A DNA stretch of 64,000 bases from Paragorgia papillata (GCA_035771165.1 JAWNZC010000013.1:1089501-1153500), one strand, 5' to 3'. Positions 1 to 10,380 are shown, counted from the stretch's first letter. Program-made: numbers and translations. The notes: generated by a model not told the origin, from the letters alone.

Positions 1-285
1 ATTTTGATCGAAACAATTTCATTCGTGAACTGCCTCACTCTCACGCATATCAAAACTACAGTAAATATTAGTTTTGTACTTGTACATTAGCTAATCGTAA
101 ACTCAGGGGTTTTTTATTTTTACGGGGAGTGCCCTGCATGGGACTTAATGTCGTCCCGTTCGCACTTTTCCCGTTTGGATTATTATTATTTATTTATTTT
201 TTTTTGTTTGTTTTTGTTATATAACATTTGATCGTTGTAATTTTGTTAGTAGATAACCCAATAAAGTTGTTAAAAAAAAAGTTTA
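1..285 (+). other. 3' UTR of an SLCO/OATP copy lying upstream of the window
   Basis: This stretch is nearly collinear with 49315-49620, which directly follows the stop codon of the SLCO gene at 49306. Both share the phrase around 'ACTGCCTCACTCTCACGC' and end in AATAAA (260-265 here) followed by an A-run. No coding sequence is visible. I infer that a second SLCO copy ends just left of the window, so SLCO and EED were duplicated together. Confidence 0.75.
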
Positions 286-379
286 AAATAATTATTTGAG
301 TGATGTCTAAGCCACTTTGAGTTCAAATCTGATTATTTTGATTAAAATTCGATTTTATTGGAATTTTTTTTTTACTGTC

Positions 380-490
380 ATTACGATAATGATCATGATG
401 ATGATGATGACGGTGAAGATGATGATACTCATGTCGTTGTTGATGATGATGATGACGATGATGATGAGGAGGAGGAGGATGATGATGATT
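380..490 (+). repeat. GAT/GGA trinucleotide tract
   Basis: Low-complexity GAT-, GTT- and GGA-rich tract between the SLCO poly(A) site and the EED promoter. The matching tract at 49735-49920 is longer and differently composed, as expected of a fast-changing microsatellite. The apparent ORFs across it (Met/Asp or His runs) are not genes. Confidence 0.85.
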
Positions 491-499
491 ACTTGTAAG

Positions 500-645
500 C
501 AATTTTTTAGGGAAATTGGCGCGGTCCACAAATGCGAGCCCTGGGAGCGAAAATGTTTTTGGCGCGAAATACCCAGAGGCTGCGATCCTTTTGGTCAGCA
601 TAAAGCGCGCGGGAGCCTGAAAACTAGTATTTTGAGATTTCCAAG
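500..645 (+). promoter_or_regulatory. EED promoter, left duplicate
   Basis: GC-rich block nearly identical to 49930-50075. It keeps a perfect E2F-type palindrome TTTGGCGCGAAA at 558-569 and an AAGATGGCCGCC element overlapping the old start codon at 646. The promoter of the broken copy therefore looks intact and could still be transcribed. Confidence 0.55.
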
Positions 646-675
646 ATGGCCGCCAAAGTTGACTGCGAGCTAAAC

Positions 676-961
676 GAGGTATCATTACCTTCAAATTATG
701 AAGCTTAACCAACATTAAAACCACCATCTGATTGGACAACCTTTTAAAACGAATCCTCACCCCCATACCACCCCCCGGTAATCACGCCCCCCGGAAACCC
801 TAAACCTAACCACAACCCTCCGGAAAAATGTGCCTCCTCTCAGACCCCGACCACAACACCCCTCTAGGATTTTTAGCTTTATGTGTTCAAGATTAACATC
901 CCGCATGTGGGATGGTTATATTAGATGGTTAAGCTTCATATTTTGTAACCGATGATACCTC
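676..961. mobile_element. MITE inserted in exon 1 of the left EED copy
   Basis: 286-bp insertion absent from the intact EED exon at 50110. It starts GAGGTATCAT and ends ATGATACCTC, with a longer inverted match around TATGAAGCTTAACCA. The host sequence GCTAAAC is duplicated on both sides (669-675 and 962-968). It brings an in-frame stop after [10 protein letters not shown] and so kills the normal start of this copy. Confidence 0.85.
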
Positions 962-1489
962 GCTAAACTTACAAAAAATCTCGCTAACTGCCCCCGGTGA
1001 AGAAGATATAGCTATGGAAAAGCCAGCTCAGACACCCAAGATCGACGATCGAGCAAGTGACGAAGAGTCTGTGAACGGAGGAAGCGCGAATTCTAGTGAA
1101 ACAGCGACGACGGGCAAGGCGACGCGAGGAAATCGTTGGAAAAAGTCCAAGAAAGCCAAACTAGGCTTTCGCTGCACTAATTTCTTAAAGGTATGAAAGG
1201 AAACTGTATTTGTATATGATTATCAAATGAGAATATCCGGTAAATAAGCGTAGAAACTATTGATAGAATGGCAAGAGGTGACCGGGACCCGTTTATTGAA
1301 TGCAGGAGCCTGGGCCCCACTTCTAGTTCTTCCATGGCAATATTATTGTACCTAACATTTGATGTTCTTATAGGATTGTTTAACTCTCACTACCAAAGTC
1401 GACTTTTATGATTTTATTCTGGCTGATGCCAAATTATTCTGGTAGTGAAAGGGGTTAACAATTTAGACGTTGAGCTACTGAGTGTGTTG

Positions 1490-1850
1490 TTTATGAGTCA
1501 AGGATGGGAAATCTTCTTATATTATTTCTTCTTATATCTTCTTATATTATTTTAAGAAGATTTTATTTTTGACCAAATTTCTTCTTATATCTTCTTATAT
1601 TATTTTATTTTTCTATAGCTTTATAAAAGGGATTAAAATTGTAAAATCAGTAAATTTACTTAACTTAGTAAATAGTAAATACTAAATAGTAATAGACTAT
1701 AGTAGAATTAAGCACTAAAATGACGTCATATCGTGACATTAAATTTTTGTTTGAATGTCGAAAATCTTCTTATATTGCCTTAGATCTTCTTATAATGAAT
1801 ATAAGAATTAAGAAGATTTTTTTTCTGAAAAAATCTTCTTATATCCATCT
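1490..1850. repeat. CTTCTTATA-rich AT tract in the deletion region
   Basis: Repeated CTTCTTATAT and its complement, on both strands. It has no counterpart in intron 1 of the intact EED gene and lies where the left copy jumps from intron 1 (match ends near 1480) to the middle of exon 6 (match resumes at 1993). It marks the rearranged segment. Confidence 0.5.
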
Positions 1851-2250
1851 CTGTTAAATATGAGTAGATAGTCAATAAGGCAAAATTGAGTAGATTATCA
1901 CTTCTAGACCGGGGTGCATTCCATGTAGGTCACACTGAACATCTTCGGCGTGAGTTTCAAAAGTGCTCGGCGTGCTGGTGCACAATCACATTGCACGGAA
2001 GTTCTGTCAATGAACTAAAATTTCATCCTTTGGACCCCGAATTGCTTCTGTCAGTTAGTAAAGGTTAGTTGATTGCTGCGTCGCTATAGCTACTGGGAAG
2101 GTGACGAGATGTCACATCAAAGGCGCTTCTGGCAGCCATTATATATACTGTGATTTAGGGCAATTTTTACTAGAATTCAAGTACCTGATGAATGAGAATA
2201 CAATAGAAATACAATAGCATCAAATACATATTAGAATATATAACTCCACC

Positions 2251-3060
2251 CAGGGGCCAGGGGCGGACTGGCTACATCTGAGGGGCCTGGGTGATTTGCT
2301 GTAAAAAGGGTCCGCATGTGAAGGGGGTCTGGGGGGAGCATCCCCTGGAAATTTTTTGAAATTTGGGTCTCTGAAATGGCATTACCCGTATTCTGACAGC
2401 AGTTTTTGAGCAAACTTTTAATAGTTTTAAAACATGTTTGTAATGGCACATTTCGTCATTTTTAACAAAGATTTTGTCGAAATTAGGCTTTAAATAGTAT
2501 ATTAAATGTAAAAATATGCATGGACTGTAAGGTCAAAGCCTGTTAAGGCCTGAGGGTTACCAATAAAAACAAAGGACGACTCATTTCCACACGCATTCTT
2601 TCCCATGCCCTAACCACTTATCGACTATACAACATATATTTTAATATGATTGTATAGATCAGATGTTTAAAGTGTTTCAAACTTTTTAGATACACATTTT
2701 CTTTTTGAGTAATCTCAACAAATTGTAAAGAACGACTCGAAGATTGGTCCATGCACTTCCCTCCAACTCCACGGACCCTAAACATAGCAGCTGCTTCTTG
2801 CAAATCATCCACCTTTTTCTGTGCACCACGTTTAATTGCTTTCTTCATAATTTCGGAACTCGAAACGTCGGAAGAAACTACAGCTTCCACTATAAACGCT
2901 GGATAATTATTTTATCCTAAGCACGTATTGCCTGATATTGATACATAGCCTTTTTTTACTTTTGCAAAGTCAAAAAAATTTAAGGGCCCAAAGGGGGCCC
3001 AACAGGCAAGGGGCCCACCGGGCATTTGCTGGGTAAGCCTGACTGGCCAGTCCACCCCTA
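2251..3060. mobile_element. hAT-like element in intron 6 of the left EED copy
   Basis: 810-bp insertion flanked by an 8-bp duplication ACTCCACC (2243-2250 and 3061-3068). The left end holds CAGGGGCGGACTGG and the right end its near complement CCAGTCCACCCCT. An 8-bp target duplication and CAGGG-type ends fit hAT transposons. No transposase is recognisable; the 90-aa minus-strand ORF inside is not convincing. It is absent from the intact EED intron. Confidence 0.75.
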
Positions 3061-4349
3061 ACTCCACCCCAAACCGATGGCTGATGACACATGTCAGATT
3101 AATTACGGAGAACAGCTAAGATCACTAAGGTCTGTAGGTGTTGATTGTAGGGCGGGAGGAAGACTGAAAACCCGTAGAAAATCCTCAAAGCACTGGAGAG
3201 ACCAACTACAACAATCGACAATTCTACCCACATTAGTTACAAGCTCGAATGTGTATCTATTACAGTATAGACTAGGCTTTCTACAGATTTTGCTACGAAA
3301 ATGCTGAAATTGTGCTCTGAAAATACTCAAAAGTTGCACACAAATTGCTTGAAAATTGAAAAAGTTGCTCCTAAAATGTGAAAAGTTGCTCACAAAAGAA
3401 AGAGAACAAGGCAAGATATAACGTACGATATTTTAAACACTCTCTAGTCTCTAGCAACATTTAAATTGTATAACAGTTGCTTATGCCACGTCATTGACTT
3501 CTGACACATAACCTCAATTATTTAACAGTTTTGTTGCAAAATTATAAAGCCTTATAATAACTATATATATGTTATATAAAGCCTTATAGTAACTATAAAG
3601 CCATCAAATCAGCTTGAGATAGTCATGTTTCACAGTTTTACTTCCTCTGACTGTTGTTATATCTAAGCATTACAGATGTTTCTAGGCAATCTTCCTAAAA
3701 TTATGCTTTTGCCGGAGAAAATTGCTTAAAGTTGCTGGTCCCATAAAAAGTTGCTACAAACGCAAAAAGTTGCCAAAAAGTTGCCGAGCACAATCTGTAG
3801 AAGCCTAGTATAGACACGCGGGAAAATGGACTTTATTTCTTAAAATTTTATATTCTAGTACCAAATGTGGGAGACCATGGTGTGTAGACATGCGCATTAG
3901 CTCGTGTCAGTCTCGGAAGTTTGACTTTCAAAAACGTATTATCTGCAGTATGGCACAATGTTACTTTATACGCTTATTTTTCGCCTTTACAGATTATGCT
4001 TTGCGGTTGTGGAACGTGAGAACTGAAGTTTGTATTTTAATGTTTACTGGTGTTGAAGGCCATCGTGATGAAGTACTGAGTGGAGTAAGTCGACAATTAC
4101 CGTAAAAGAACACATGCACGTAGAATAGTCTTTTAAAAGTTTTTGAAAACTGTAGTGAACACCCGTCAAGTGTGACACAACTTGATTTGATTTGGTCAGT
4201 GGGAAGCATTTTGGGCGCAATAGCTGTATTATCCAGCGCATATTGTTTGTCCGTGTGTGTGTGCGTGCGTTCATCCGTGTGTCCGTGCGTGCGTGCGTGC
4301 GTGCGTACGTGGTTTCGTTTCTTCTTCGTTTGCAACTTCGTTCCCGTTT

Positions 4350-4668
4350 AAATTGGGAGGGCGGGAAAAGGGCCCTGGTCACCGCACCCAGAAATACTGG
4401 GTCTAATAAATTAGCAATTTAGTTTAGTTTGCAAAATTATTCTGAGTCCCGTGGGGGAAATTCATTGTAATGGCGGCCCCATTTGTCCCGGTGGCGACCC
4501 CGTTGAAGCTATGTGATCATAACTGGCACAAAACTATGCATAAATATGTTTCACGAGGAATGTTTAAAAGAAAAGCAGTCAATCAATGAAAATGCAGAGT
4601 CCAACCAGCCGATGCCAGGGCCTTTTCCCGCCCTACCAATTTCAAAAAGACCCTGGGAACGAGGTTGC
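4350..4668. mobile_element. Palindromic MITE, 'CCAGGGCCTTTTCCCGCCC' family
   Basis: Inverted halves (GGGCGGGAAAAGGGCCCTGG near 4360; CCAGGGCCTTTTCCCGCCC near 4616) around a unique core. The same family occurs at 46495-46747 and, diverged, at 19787-20315. It is present in intron 7 of the left EED copy but absent from the same place in the intact gene (near 59415), so it inserted after the duplication. Confidence 0.7.
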
Positions 4669-4689
4669 TTCATTTGTTTTGATCGTCTG

Positions 4690-5200
4690 TGTGTGTACCC
4701 ATCTATCCACTCGTCCATTCATTTATCTACCCATTCTTCATTCATTCATTCATTCATTCATTCATTCATTTATCCATCCTTCCACTCTTCTCTTTATCCA
4801 TTCCTCCATGCAACCATCTACAACAACGTACCTAGCCATTCATCCACCCACCATCCAGGCATTCGTCCATCTTTTCCTTTTTTCCTTTCTCCATTCATCC
4901 ATCCACCCAATCAATCATCCATCAATCCATTCACCTCTCCACTTTTCCATCTAACTATCCACCCAACCATCTATCCAACCATCCACTCAACTTACAAACA
5001 AACTATCCATCCACTTCTCCTTCCATCTATCCACTTCTCCCTCCCTCTATCCACCTAACCATTCATCCCTCTACCCACTCCAACACCCATTATCTATCTA
5101 TCCCTTCGTCCATACATCCACCCTTCCATCTACTCAACCATCCATCTATCTACCCACCTTTACACCCTACCATCCATTCATCCTTCCATCCACAAATTCA
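4690..5200 (+). repeat. Imperfect (ATCC)n tract in EED intron 7, left copy
   Basis: Long CCATCCATYCATTC-type array. The paralogous tract at 59430-60020 is similar but not collinear in unit number. The Ile/His/Ser-rich ORFs read through it are artefacts. Confidence 0.9.
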
Positions 5201-5507
5201 TAACTATTTCTCTGATCCCATGCTATTTCTATGTTCGTTTTGTACAGGATTTTGATATTTTAGGTTCTAGAGTTATTTCGTGTGGAATGGATCACTCTTT
5301 AAAAATCTGGTCCCTCGAAGGAGACAAAATAAAAAAGGTCAGTTGCAAACGAAGTAAGGGATGCCTCTACAAACCCCCCGGACAGCGCATCCAAGACCAA
5401 TCACTGGCTCATTGCCTTAAGTAACAATGTATAGGTTCTCTATGGACGCGGTCTTATCAACTACATAGTATTTAACTCTTTCACTACCGAGGGCTCTCCA
5501 CTTGACA

Positions 5508-5540
<33 letters not shown>

Positions 5541-5867
5541 ACTAAAGTCTGTTTAGTTCGAAAACGAACGATATACGGTAGGCAAAGAGTTAACCTATAA
5601 CTAAATCACCGTTTCTGTAATTGGCCCTATATGTATTTTAGCCGACTAAATACTACATTTGCTGTACTATGGAGAACTATACTTCGAACATTGGCCATTC
5701 GTGCAATAGTCATGCACTGACGTGTAATTAACACTTAATATTTATGCAACAGCCAACTGTGCATATCAAAAGCAGAAAGCCCATGCATTTTTCCCCACAT
5801 TTTTTAAAGAAATATATTAAACACAAATTGATACAAAGGAAAGTTTTCTGTCGTTATATTTTTACAG

Positions 5868-6002
5868 ATGACGTTGTCTGATTACAAGGCAGACACAAAC
5901 AAAAATGCATTTCGTGCAACGCATGCTGCAACAAAAGTGTTGCAGAGAGACTTGGAGACGGCAGTGGCACTTACAAGTTTGAATTCATGGTATATTATAT
6001 GA
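5868..6002 (+). other. Exon-like ORF downstream of the truncated EED copy
   Basis: A TTTTTACAG acceptor is followed by 44 open codons (MTLSDYKADTNKNAF... ending LNSWYII) and a stop. EED exon 8 of the left copy ends in phase 0, so splicing into 5868 would stay in frame and add a new C-terminus. I do not recognise the peptide, and it is not the true EED exon 9 ([10 protein letters not shown]). It could be a chance ORF or a fragment of another gene. Confidence 0.25.
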
Positions 6003-6104
6003 GTTATAATTCAAAAGAGGTTTTACATGAAAACGAGTTTAAAAAACTTTATTTATAAATGTACAAAAAAGAATATAGAATTGGCGGCGATCTACATTTG
6101 AGCA

Positions 6105-6655
6105 GTGCAGTGCTGTAAAAGTTACATAATTTTTGTAACTAGTTACAGTTACATCGTTAGAAAAGTAACTCGTTACCGATAAAAGTTACAATGAAAAGAA
6201 AGTAACTAGTTACAGTTACAAAGTTACTTCAAAAATTTTGTAACTAGTTACAAAGTTACATTCCTTTGTCCATGTTACTAGAATCAACAAAGAAATAACT
6301 GGTTTTTAGACGCCAGTACCATAATTATGTTTTTACAGCTAAATATATTTGTCACTAAGCAGAAATAGTCAAATTGTATATAATGTATCTTTATTATTAT
6401 ATCAAAACCAGTTTTTATCAAGAAAGAATGACATCCTCAACTGAAAATCAGTAACTATAGTCACATTTTTTAACCAAATATTGTAACTAGTTACAGTTCT
6501 TTACAAAAGTAACTAGTTATAGTTACTTCTTCAAAAAGTAACTAGTTATAGTTACAGTTACTTCTTCAGAAAGAGTAACTAATTTCAGTTACAGTTACTT
6601 AAAAATGTAAATAGTTACTGTAACTAGTTACTTGTAACGAAGTTACTCACAACAC
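6105..6655. repeat. Element with GTAACTAGTTAC arms around a unique core
   Basis: The palindromic dodecamer GTAACTAGTTAC and variants (AGTAACTAGTTA, CAGTTACTT) recur on both sides of a non-repetitive core at about 6288-6420. That core recurs, ~90% similar, at 12826-12950 inside a repeat whose arms are made of a different short motif. Confidence 0.7.
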
Positions 6656-6669
6656 TGCCCCAGAGCTAC

Positions 6670-7035
6670 AGTTTACAGAGTGTTTATATGAGGAAAAGTT
6701 GTCCCTGCTAGCAGGGTGCCCTTCGATTGTCCCGAAGGACAAACTAACTTTTAACCAATCACGTTGAAGCGTTCCTTTGGAGTTGTATCGGGTAGCTGAG
6801 TGAAACTGTTTACATGAGGGAAAGTTGCCTCACCCGCTAGGGTTACTCTACCTCGCAAAGAGGGTGACCCTATCCCCACCGTGACCCTACTACCCGAGAC
6901 AAGTGTCAAATTCCCATGACACCCGCTGTCGCGACTAAATAGAATGAATGCAAAGTTGGCTCTCCCAGGGTGGCTCGGGGCGTAGGGTGACCCTTCTAAT
7001 AGGGACAAATCTCGTCCATGTAAACAGGACCTTAA
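6670..7035. mobile_element. MITE remnant with GTTTACATG ends, 'GGGTGACCCT' family
   Basis: Ends in TTTATATGAGG / CCATGTAAACAGG and carries runs of AGGGTGACCCT-type palindromes. A better preserved relative lies at 47843-48432. Fits a PIF/Harbinger-type non-autonomous element, from ends and relatives only. Confidence 0.5.
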
Positions 7036-7631
7036 GGTGGCTCCCTACGGTAATTTCAATAGGGGACTGGTGACTAGAAATAGTATCGCTACGCATGCGT
7101 AAATAGCGATCTTGTCGATTCGAAATTCTATGACCGCGTCGACATAGATGTTAGACTTGTAGACGTTTTCTTCGGTGAATTTTGCTAAAATTTTGTAAAT
7201 AAGTAGTTTATAAAAAGTTCTAAAGTATATATAATTTTTAAAAATTTTCATAAGACAGAACTTTTTTAAATCGATAATTTTTATAGCGAAAAATCTGTCC
7301 ATACAACCCTCTCTGATTTTGTGCATGGGATATTCTCCACAACAGTATCTATCATCTCAGCAATTTTTAAAAAATTTCGCCGAAGCAAACTGAAGACATG
7401 CCGCTTCAATTATGCAATATTTGAAAATATACCAAAGTTCCAACGTCATTATTACCATGGTAACAGCAAATAATTGAACTTTTTGATAGATATTTTATAG
7501 CTGCGATAGTTCTGCTATAGCAAGGTCTACTTAGTATTTATCTAACAAATTTCTAAACTGGTGAATAACATTAGATAATGAGCGCGTATGAAATAGCGCG
7601 TATTTATTGAAACTATAGGGAGCCACCTTAA
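7033..7631. mobile_element. MITE with AAGGTGGCTCCCTA ends
   Basis: Inverted ends AAGGTGGCTCCCTA (7033) and TAGGGAGCCACCTTA (7617). The interior has no recognisable coding sequence; the 93-aa ORF on the minus strand is AT-rich noise. A palindromic family with similar ends (GGTGGCTCC) is at 32270-32672. Confidence 0.7.
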
Positions 7632-8079
7632 GGCGCTGTTACACGATGCGATTTTTCTTGCAACTTACAACAAATTTACTCGTGAAAAAAAAATCGCAAG
7701 TTGCAGGAAGGGTGTTACACGTTCAGCAACTTGCGATTTTTGTTGTAAGTTGTAGCAAAAAGTAGAACCCATCCAACTTTTCTTGCAACTTGCAACACGG
7801 CAAAAATAACAAAATCGCAAGTTGCTACGGGGTGTTAAGCTGGTTTTCCCCTAGGCGATTTTTTTCGCGCGAAGCGACTTTTTTTTGTTCGAATTCAATA
7901 GATTTCTGATTAGTTCCAGCTCACAGCTCATGAGACAAAATAAAAAGTCGCTTCGCGCGAAAAAAGTCGCCTAGTGGAAAACCGGCTTTACACGGTGCGA
8001 TTTTTTATGCAACTTACAACATTCAGTGATTTGTTGCAATTAGTTGCAAGAAAAATCGCATCATGTAACGGCACCTTAA
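7631..8079. mobile_element. MITE with nested second MITE
   Basis: Outer inverted repeat: TTACACGATGCGATTTTTCT near 7640 and AGAAAAATCGCATCATGTAA near 8049. Inside, 7836-7995 is a second palindrome (GGTTTTCCCCTAGGCGA ... TCGCCTAGTGGAAAACC). The inner family recurs at 34870-35015 and 42874-43012, so it was mobile by itself. Confidence 0.75.
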
Positions 8080-8104
8080 GTTTATCGGTGCGGCCTTATA
8101 TTAT

Positions 8105-8992
8105 TTATAGCGATTGTAACTCATAGGCTACACTGGGCCCAACCGTGCTGCGACCTACACGTCCTGCGCGATTGTTTACCTCAATTTCATTTTGGGGTGG
8201 GTCGGACAAAGACATTTCTTCTAAGTATTCAGGTTTGTTGACGAATTGCTCCCAAGGAATGAAGAATATAAAAGTTAAGATCATAGCACCAACGAAAAAA
8301 ATTTGAACGAGTACAGCATACGAGAGCTGGCGAATTGCAGATTCAAATTCTTTCATTTCATTTCTTAAAACACCAATAAAGATGAAAATACTTGGAATTA
8401 GAATAATGGCTATGTACTGGCAAGTTCGTAACGTTCTTTTCCCTTTATCGGCTATCCACAGCATAATATATGCAAGAACAAGGAGATTTATTTTAACGAT
8501 CTTGAAAAGCAAGTACGCTGCTGCCGCAGCTATAAAAGCCTTTTCGAAATCAAAGGCTACGATGCGATAGCACGTGACAAGATCTCCACTTGAAATTGAT
8601 GAACAATTTACCGGAGTTTGATCGAAAGAAATATCGGTTACTTTAGGGCTGTCTTTGTCCTTGAAGCAGTCCAAATTCGACTCGTTCAGACATTCGTAGG
8701 TTTTTTCAACGATAGAAAGAAGAAAAAATAGTTGGATGCAAGTTGAGACGAGTGTAACGGAGAGCGATGCCACGTATCGCCGGGGAAAGGACGCAAGTTC
8801 CCTGCCACAAATGAAATACGTTGGAGCTTTGTTGACGTTTCTTCTGCTGACAATTGCTTTGAGAACAGATAAAATATGTCTTTCTGTTAATATACCAATA
8901 CAGCGCCATAGAATGAAGGCAATTATGAATACTGCAAGAGGAACTACGACCATAATACTAATAAAGATTTTAGTATAATAATACGAATTCAT
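8105..8992 (-). CDS. Intronless multi-pass membrane protein, unknown family
   Basis: A 295-aa ORF, the only long intronless coding region here. About five hydrophobic segments: residues 8-34, 72-96, 146-178, 188-208 and 222-246. The loop between segments 2 and 3 (about 97-145) holds cysteines (ECLNESNLDC, VNCSS, VTCYR) and NxS/NxT sites, so it is probably extracellular and disulphide-bonded. Charged CGREL and FPRR stretches follow segment 1; the tail is hydrophilic (DPPQNEIEVNNRAGR). The start at 8992 gives a hydrophobic first segment that could act as a signal anchor. I do not recognise a named family; the layout recalls uncharacterised, often multigene, cnidarian membrane proteins, which is memory-based inference. 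A retroposed gene is possible given the lack of introns. No neighbouring gene suggests a function. Confidence 0.7.
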   Translation of the reverse strand: MNSYYYTKIFISIMVVVPLAVFIIAFILWRCIGILTERHILSVLKAIVSRRNVNKAPTYFICGRELASFPRRYVASLSVTLVSTCIQLFFLLSIVEKTYECLNESNLDCFKDKDSPKVTDISFDQTPVNCSSISSGDLVTCYRIVAFDFEKAFIAAAAAYLLFKIVKINLLVLAYIMLWIADKGKRTLRTCQYIAIILIPSIFIFIGVLRNEMKEFESAIRQLSYAVLVQIFFVGAMILTFIFFIPWEQFVNKPEYLEEMSLSDPPQNEIEVNNRAGRVGRSTVGPSVAYELQSL

Positions 8993-9164
8993 GTTTTCGT
9001 CTAGGCACTTTAATACAGGTACATTTTATCCTCCGGAATACAGCCTTGAGTCATTCCGCTTGCTTGACGATTGCTAAAATATTAATTAGTAAAACTAAAT
9101 TTAGTGTTTTACTTCGATTAAAGTGGTTCTCTGCTGAAAATATTGTGGGCAATGTTTTTGCATA

Positions 9165-9287
9165 ATCTTAAACCCATTTACACTAGAACAAAAGTTTCCG
9201 GATTCACATTGTTTTTTATTCCCATGAGGATGAAAAACAATGTGAATCCGGATACTTTTGCTCTAGTGTAAACGGGGTCTTAAAGAA
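9165..9287. repeat. Perfect hairpin, short MITE
   Basis: Two ~50-nt arms (CCGGATTCACATTGTTTTT / AAAAACAATGTGAATCCGG) around a short loop, bounded by TTTACACTAG / CTAGTGTAAA. Intergenic. Confidence 0.75.
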
Positions 9288-9315
9288 GATATGGTAGTTA
9301 GTAAAATTGCAAAGT

Positions 9316-9621
9316 TTCATTTCAAAATTCGTTGAAGAAAAGGTGATATTTTACGTGTGAAGTTTGTATTTTGGAACACACTTTAATAAGTGGCCGAACT
9401 TGAGGAGAATGAGTTAAAGAAGCTTATGACGTCATAGACTCGATAACAACAATGACCCATTTGTTGACAACAACAATGATCTTTTGTTGTTATTGAGTCT
9501 ATGACGTCATAAGCTTCCTCGACTCATTCTTCTCAAGCTCGTACACTTTAATGGTGGCGGTCCAAAATACAAACTTCACACGTAAAATATCACCTTTTCT
9601 TCAACGAATTTTGAAATGAAA
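9316..9621. repeat. Palindromic MITE with CGAATTTTGAAATGAAA ends
   Basis: Arms of about 130 nt pair across the centre (AAGCTTATGACGTCATAGAC near 9418; GTCTATGACGTCATAAGCTT near 9497). Contains CRE-like TGACGTCA motifs in both arms. No coding content. Confidence 0.75.
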
Positions 9622-9624
9622 TAA

Positions 9625-10380
9625 TACCACGATACTTGCCAGCGACATTACTGACCAATAACTATGTCTGTGAACACACAAAACACATCCGAGACGAGAA
9701 AGACTTGATCAGACATCAGGAAAGCAAAGAAAGAAAACATTTGGCATGCACGTAATGATTGCCATTTCGAAACATAGACAGGAGAGAAAGGCTCTGGGAC
9801 CAGGTTAACTTGAAAGGCTTGGAAAATATATAGGTTCTTGTACACGTATTCGCCCAAAAAAAATATCCAAAATTATGTTAATTTTAACTTATTTTTATCC
9901 TAAATATTTACTCGCATGTATCAGCCCGAAATTTATTAGCGTTTCAACAGCCTCTTTCATCAAGTGGTAATTATGTTCAAGTGAAAGTAAATATTAGACT
10001 GTTTTTATAATACATTCCACAACCGAAGCAGATACTAGCATATCAAATTATTGATTAATTAAAGCAAAAAAAAATATTAAAATTTCCGCAAATGAAACTT
10101 GTGTAAACATTCAAATGGCCAGTGTAGAATAGTCAAACATTTTTGCCATGAAATAGCTAATTTTTTAAAAATTGCCAGGATAAAATCCCATGTTTGTTGC
10201 TTTTGCCAATATTTTCGATGAATAATTGCAGTGCGTTTAATGCAATTTAACCCTTTATTGCATGGTCAGGTTTCCGGGAACTCTCCCCTTGACGAGTGAA
10301 ATCGTCTGGCGTTAGCCAGAGTAAAATTAATAAGTTGACAAAGGGCAATTGTGGCTAGTAAAGGGTTAACAAAGGGCTTC
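9625..10380. other. Intergenic stretch without gene
   Basis: AT-rich sequence with no exon-like ORF. At 10285-10330 there is one copy of the short dispersed module CTTGACGAGTGAAATCGTCT / GGCGTTAGCCAGAGTAAAAT, also seen near 5500, 20740, 42845, 59220 and 63630. Confidence 0.6.

Larger units (their letters stand above)
646..5337 (+). pseudogene. EED: Truncated EED copy (exon 1 and exons 6-8 only)
   Basis: This is a partial duplicate of the intact EED gene at 50076-63552. Exon 1 starts at the ATG at 646 ([10 protein letters not shown]) but is interrupted by an insertion at 676-961; the rest of exon 1 continues from about 962 to a GT donor after 1190. Exons 2-5 and the acceptor and first codons of exon 6 are missing. 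The exon 6 remnant runs 1993-2063 and still ends in a good donor. Exon 7 (3993-4084) and exon 8 (5248-5337) keep both splice sites and open frames encoding WD40 blades ([33 protein letters not shown]). Exons 9-12 are absent. Exons 6-8 differ from the intact copy at six sites, all synonymous. EED is the WD40 subunit of Polycomb repressive complex 2 that reads H3K27me3; this fragment cannot form the full propeller. Confidence 0.85.

Noticed and set aside
1014..1196. Downstream Met as a rescued start for the left EED copy
   Set aside because: [10 protein letters not shown] is in frame, but exons 2-5 and the exon 6 acceptor are gone, so no EED propeller could follow.
4513..5058. 181-aa His/Ile/Ser-rich ORF, and its twin at 59292-59812
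   Set aside because: Lies in the (ATCC)n tract of EED intron 7; paralogous tracts differ in length and frame.
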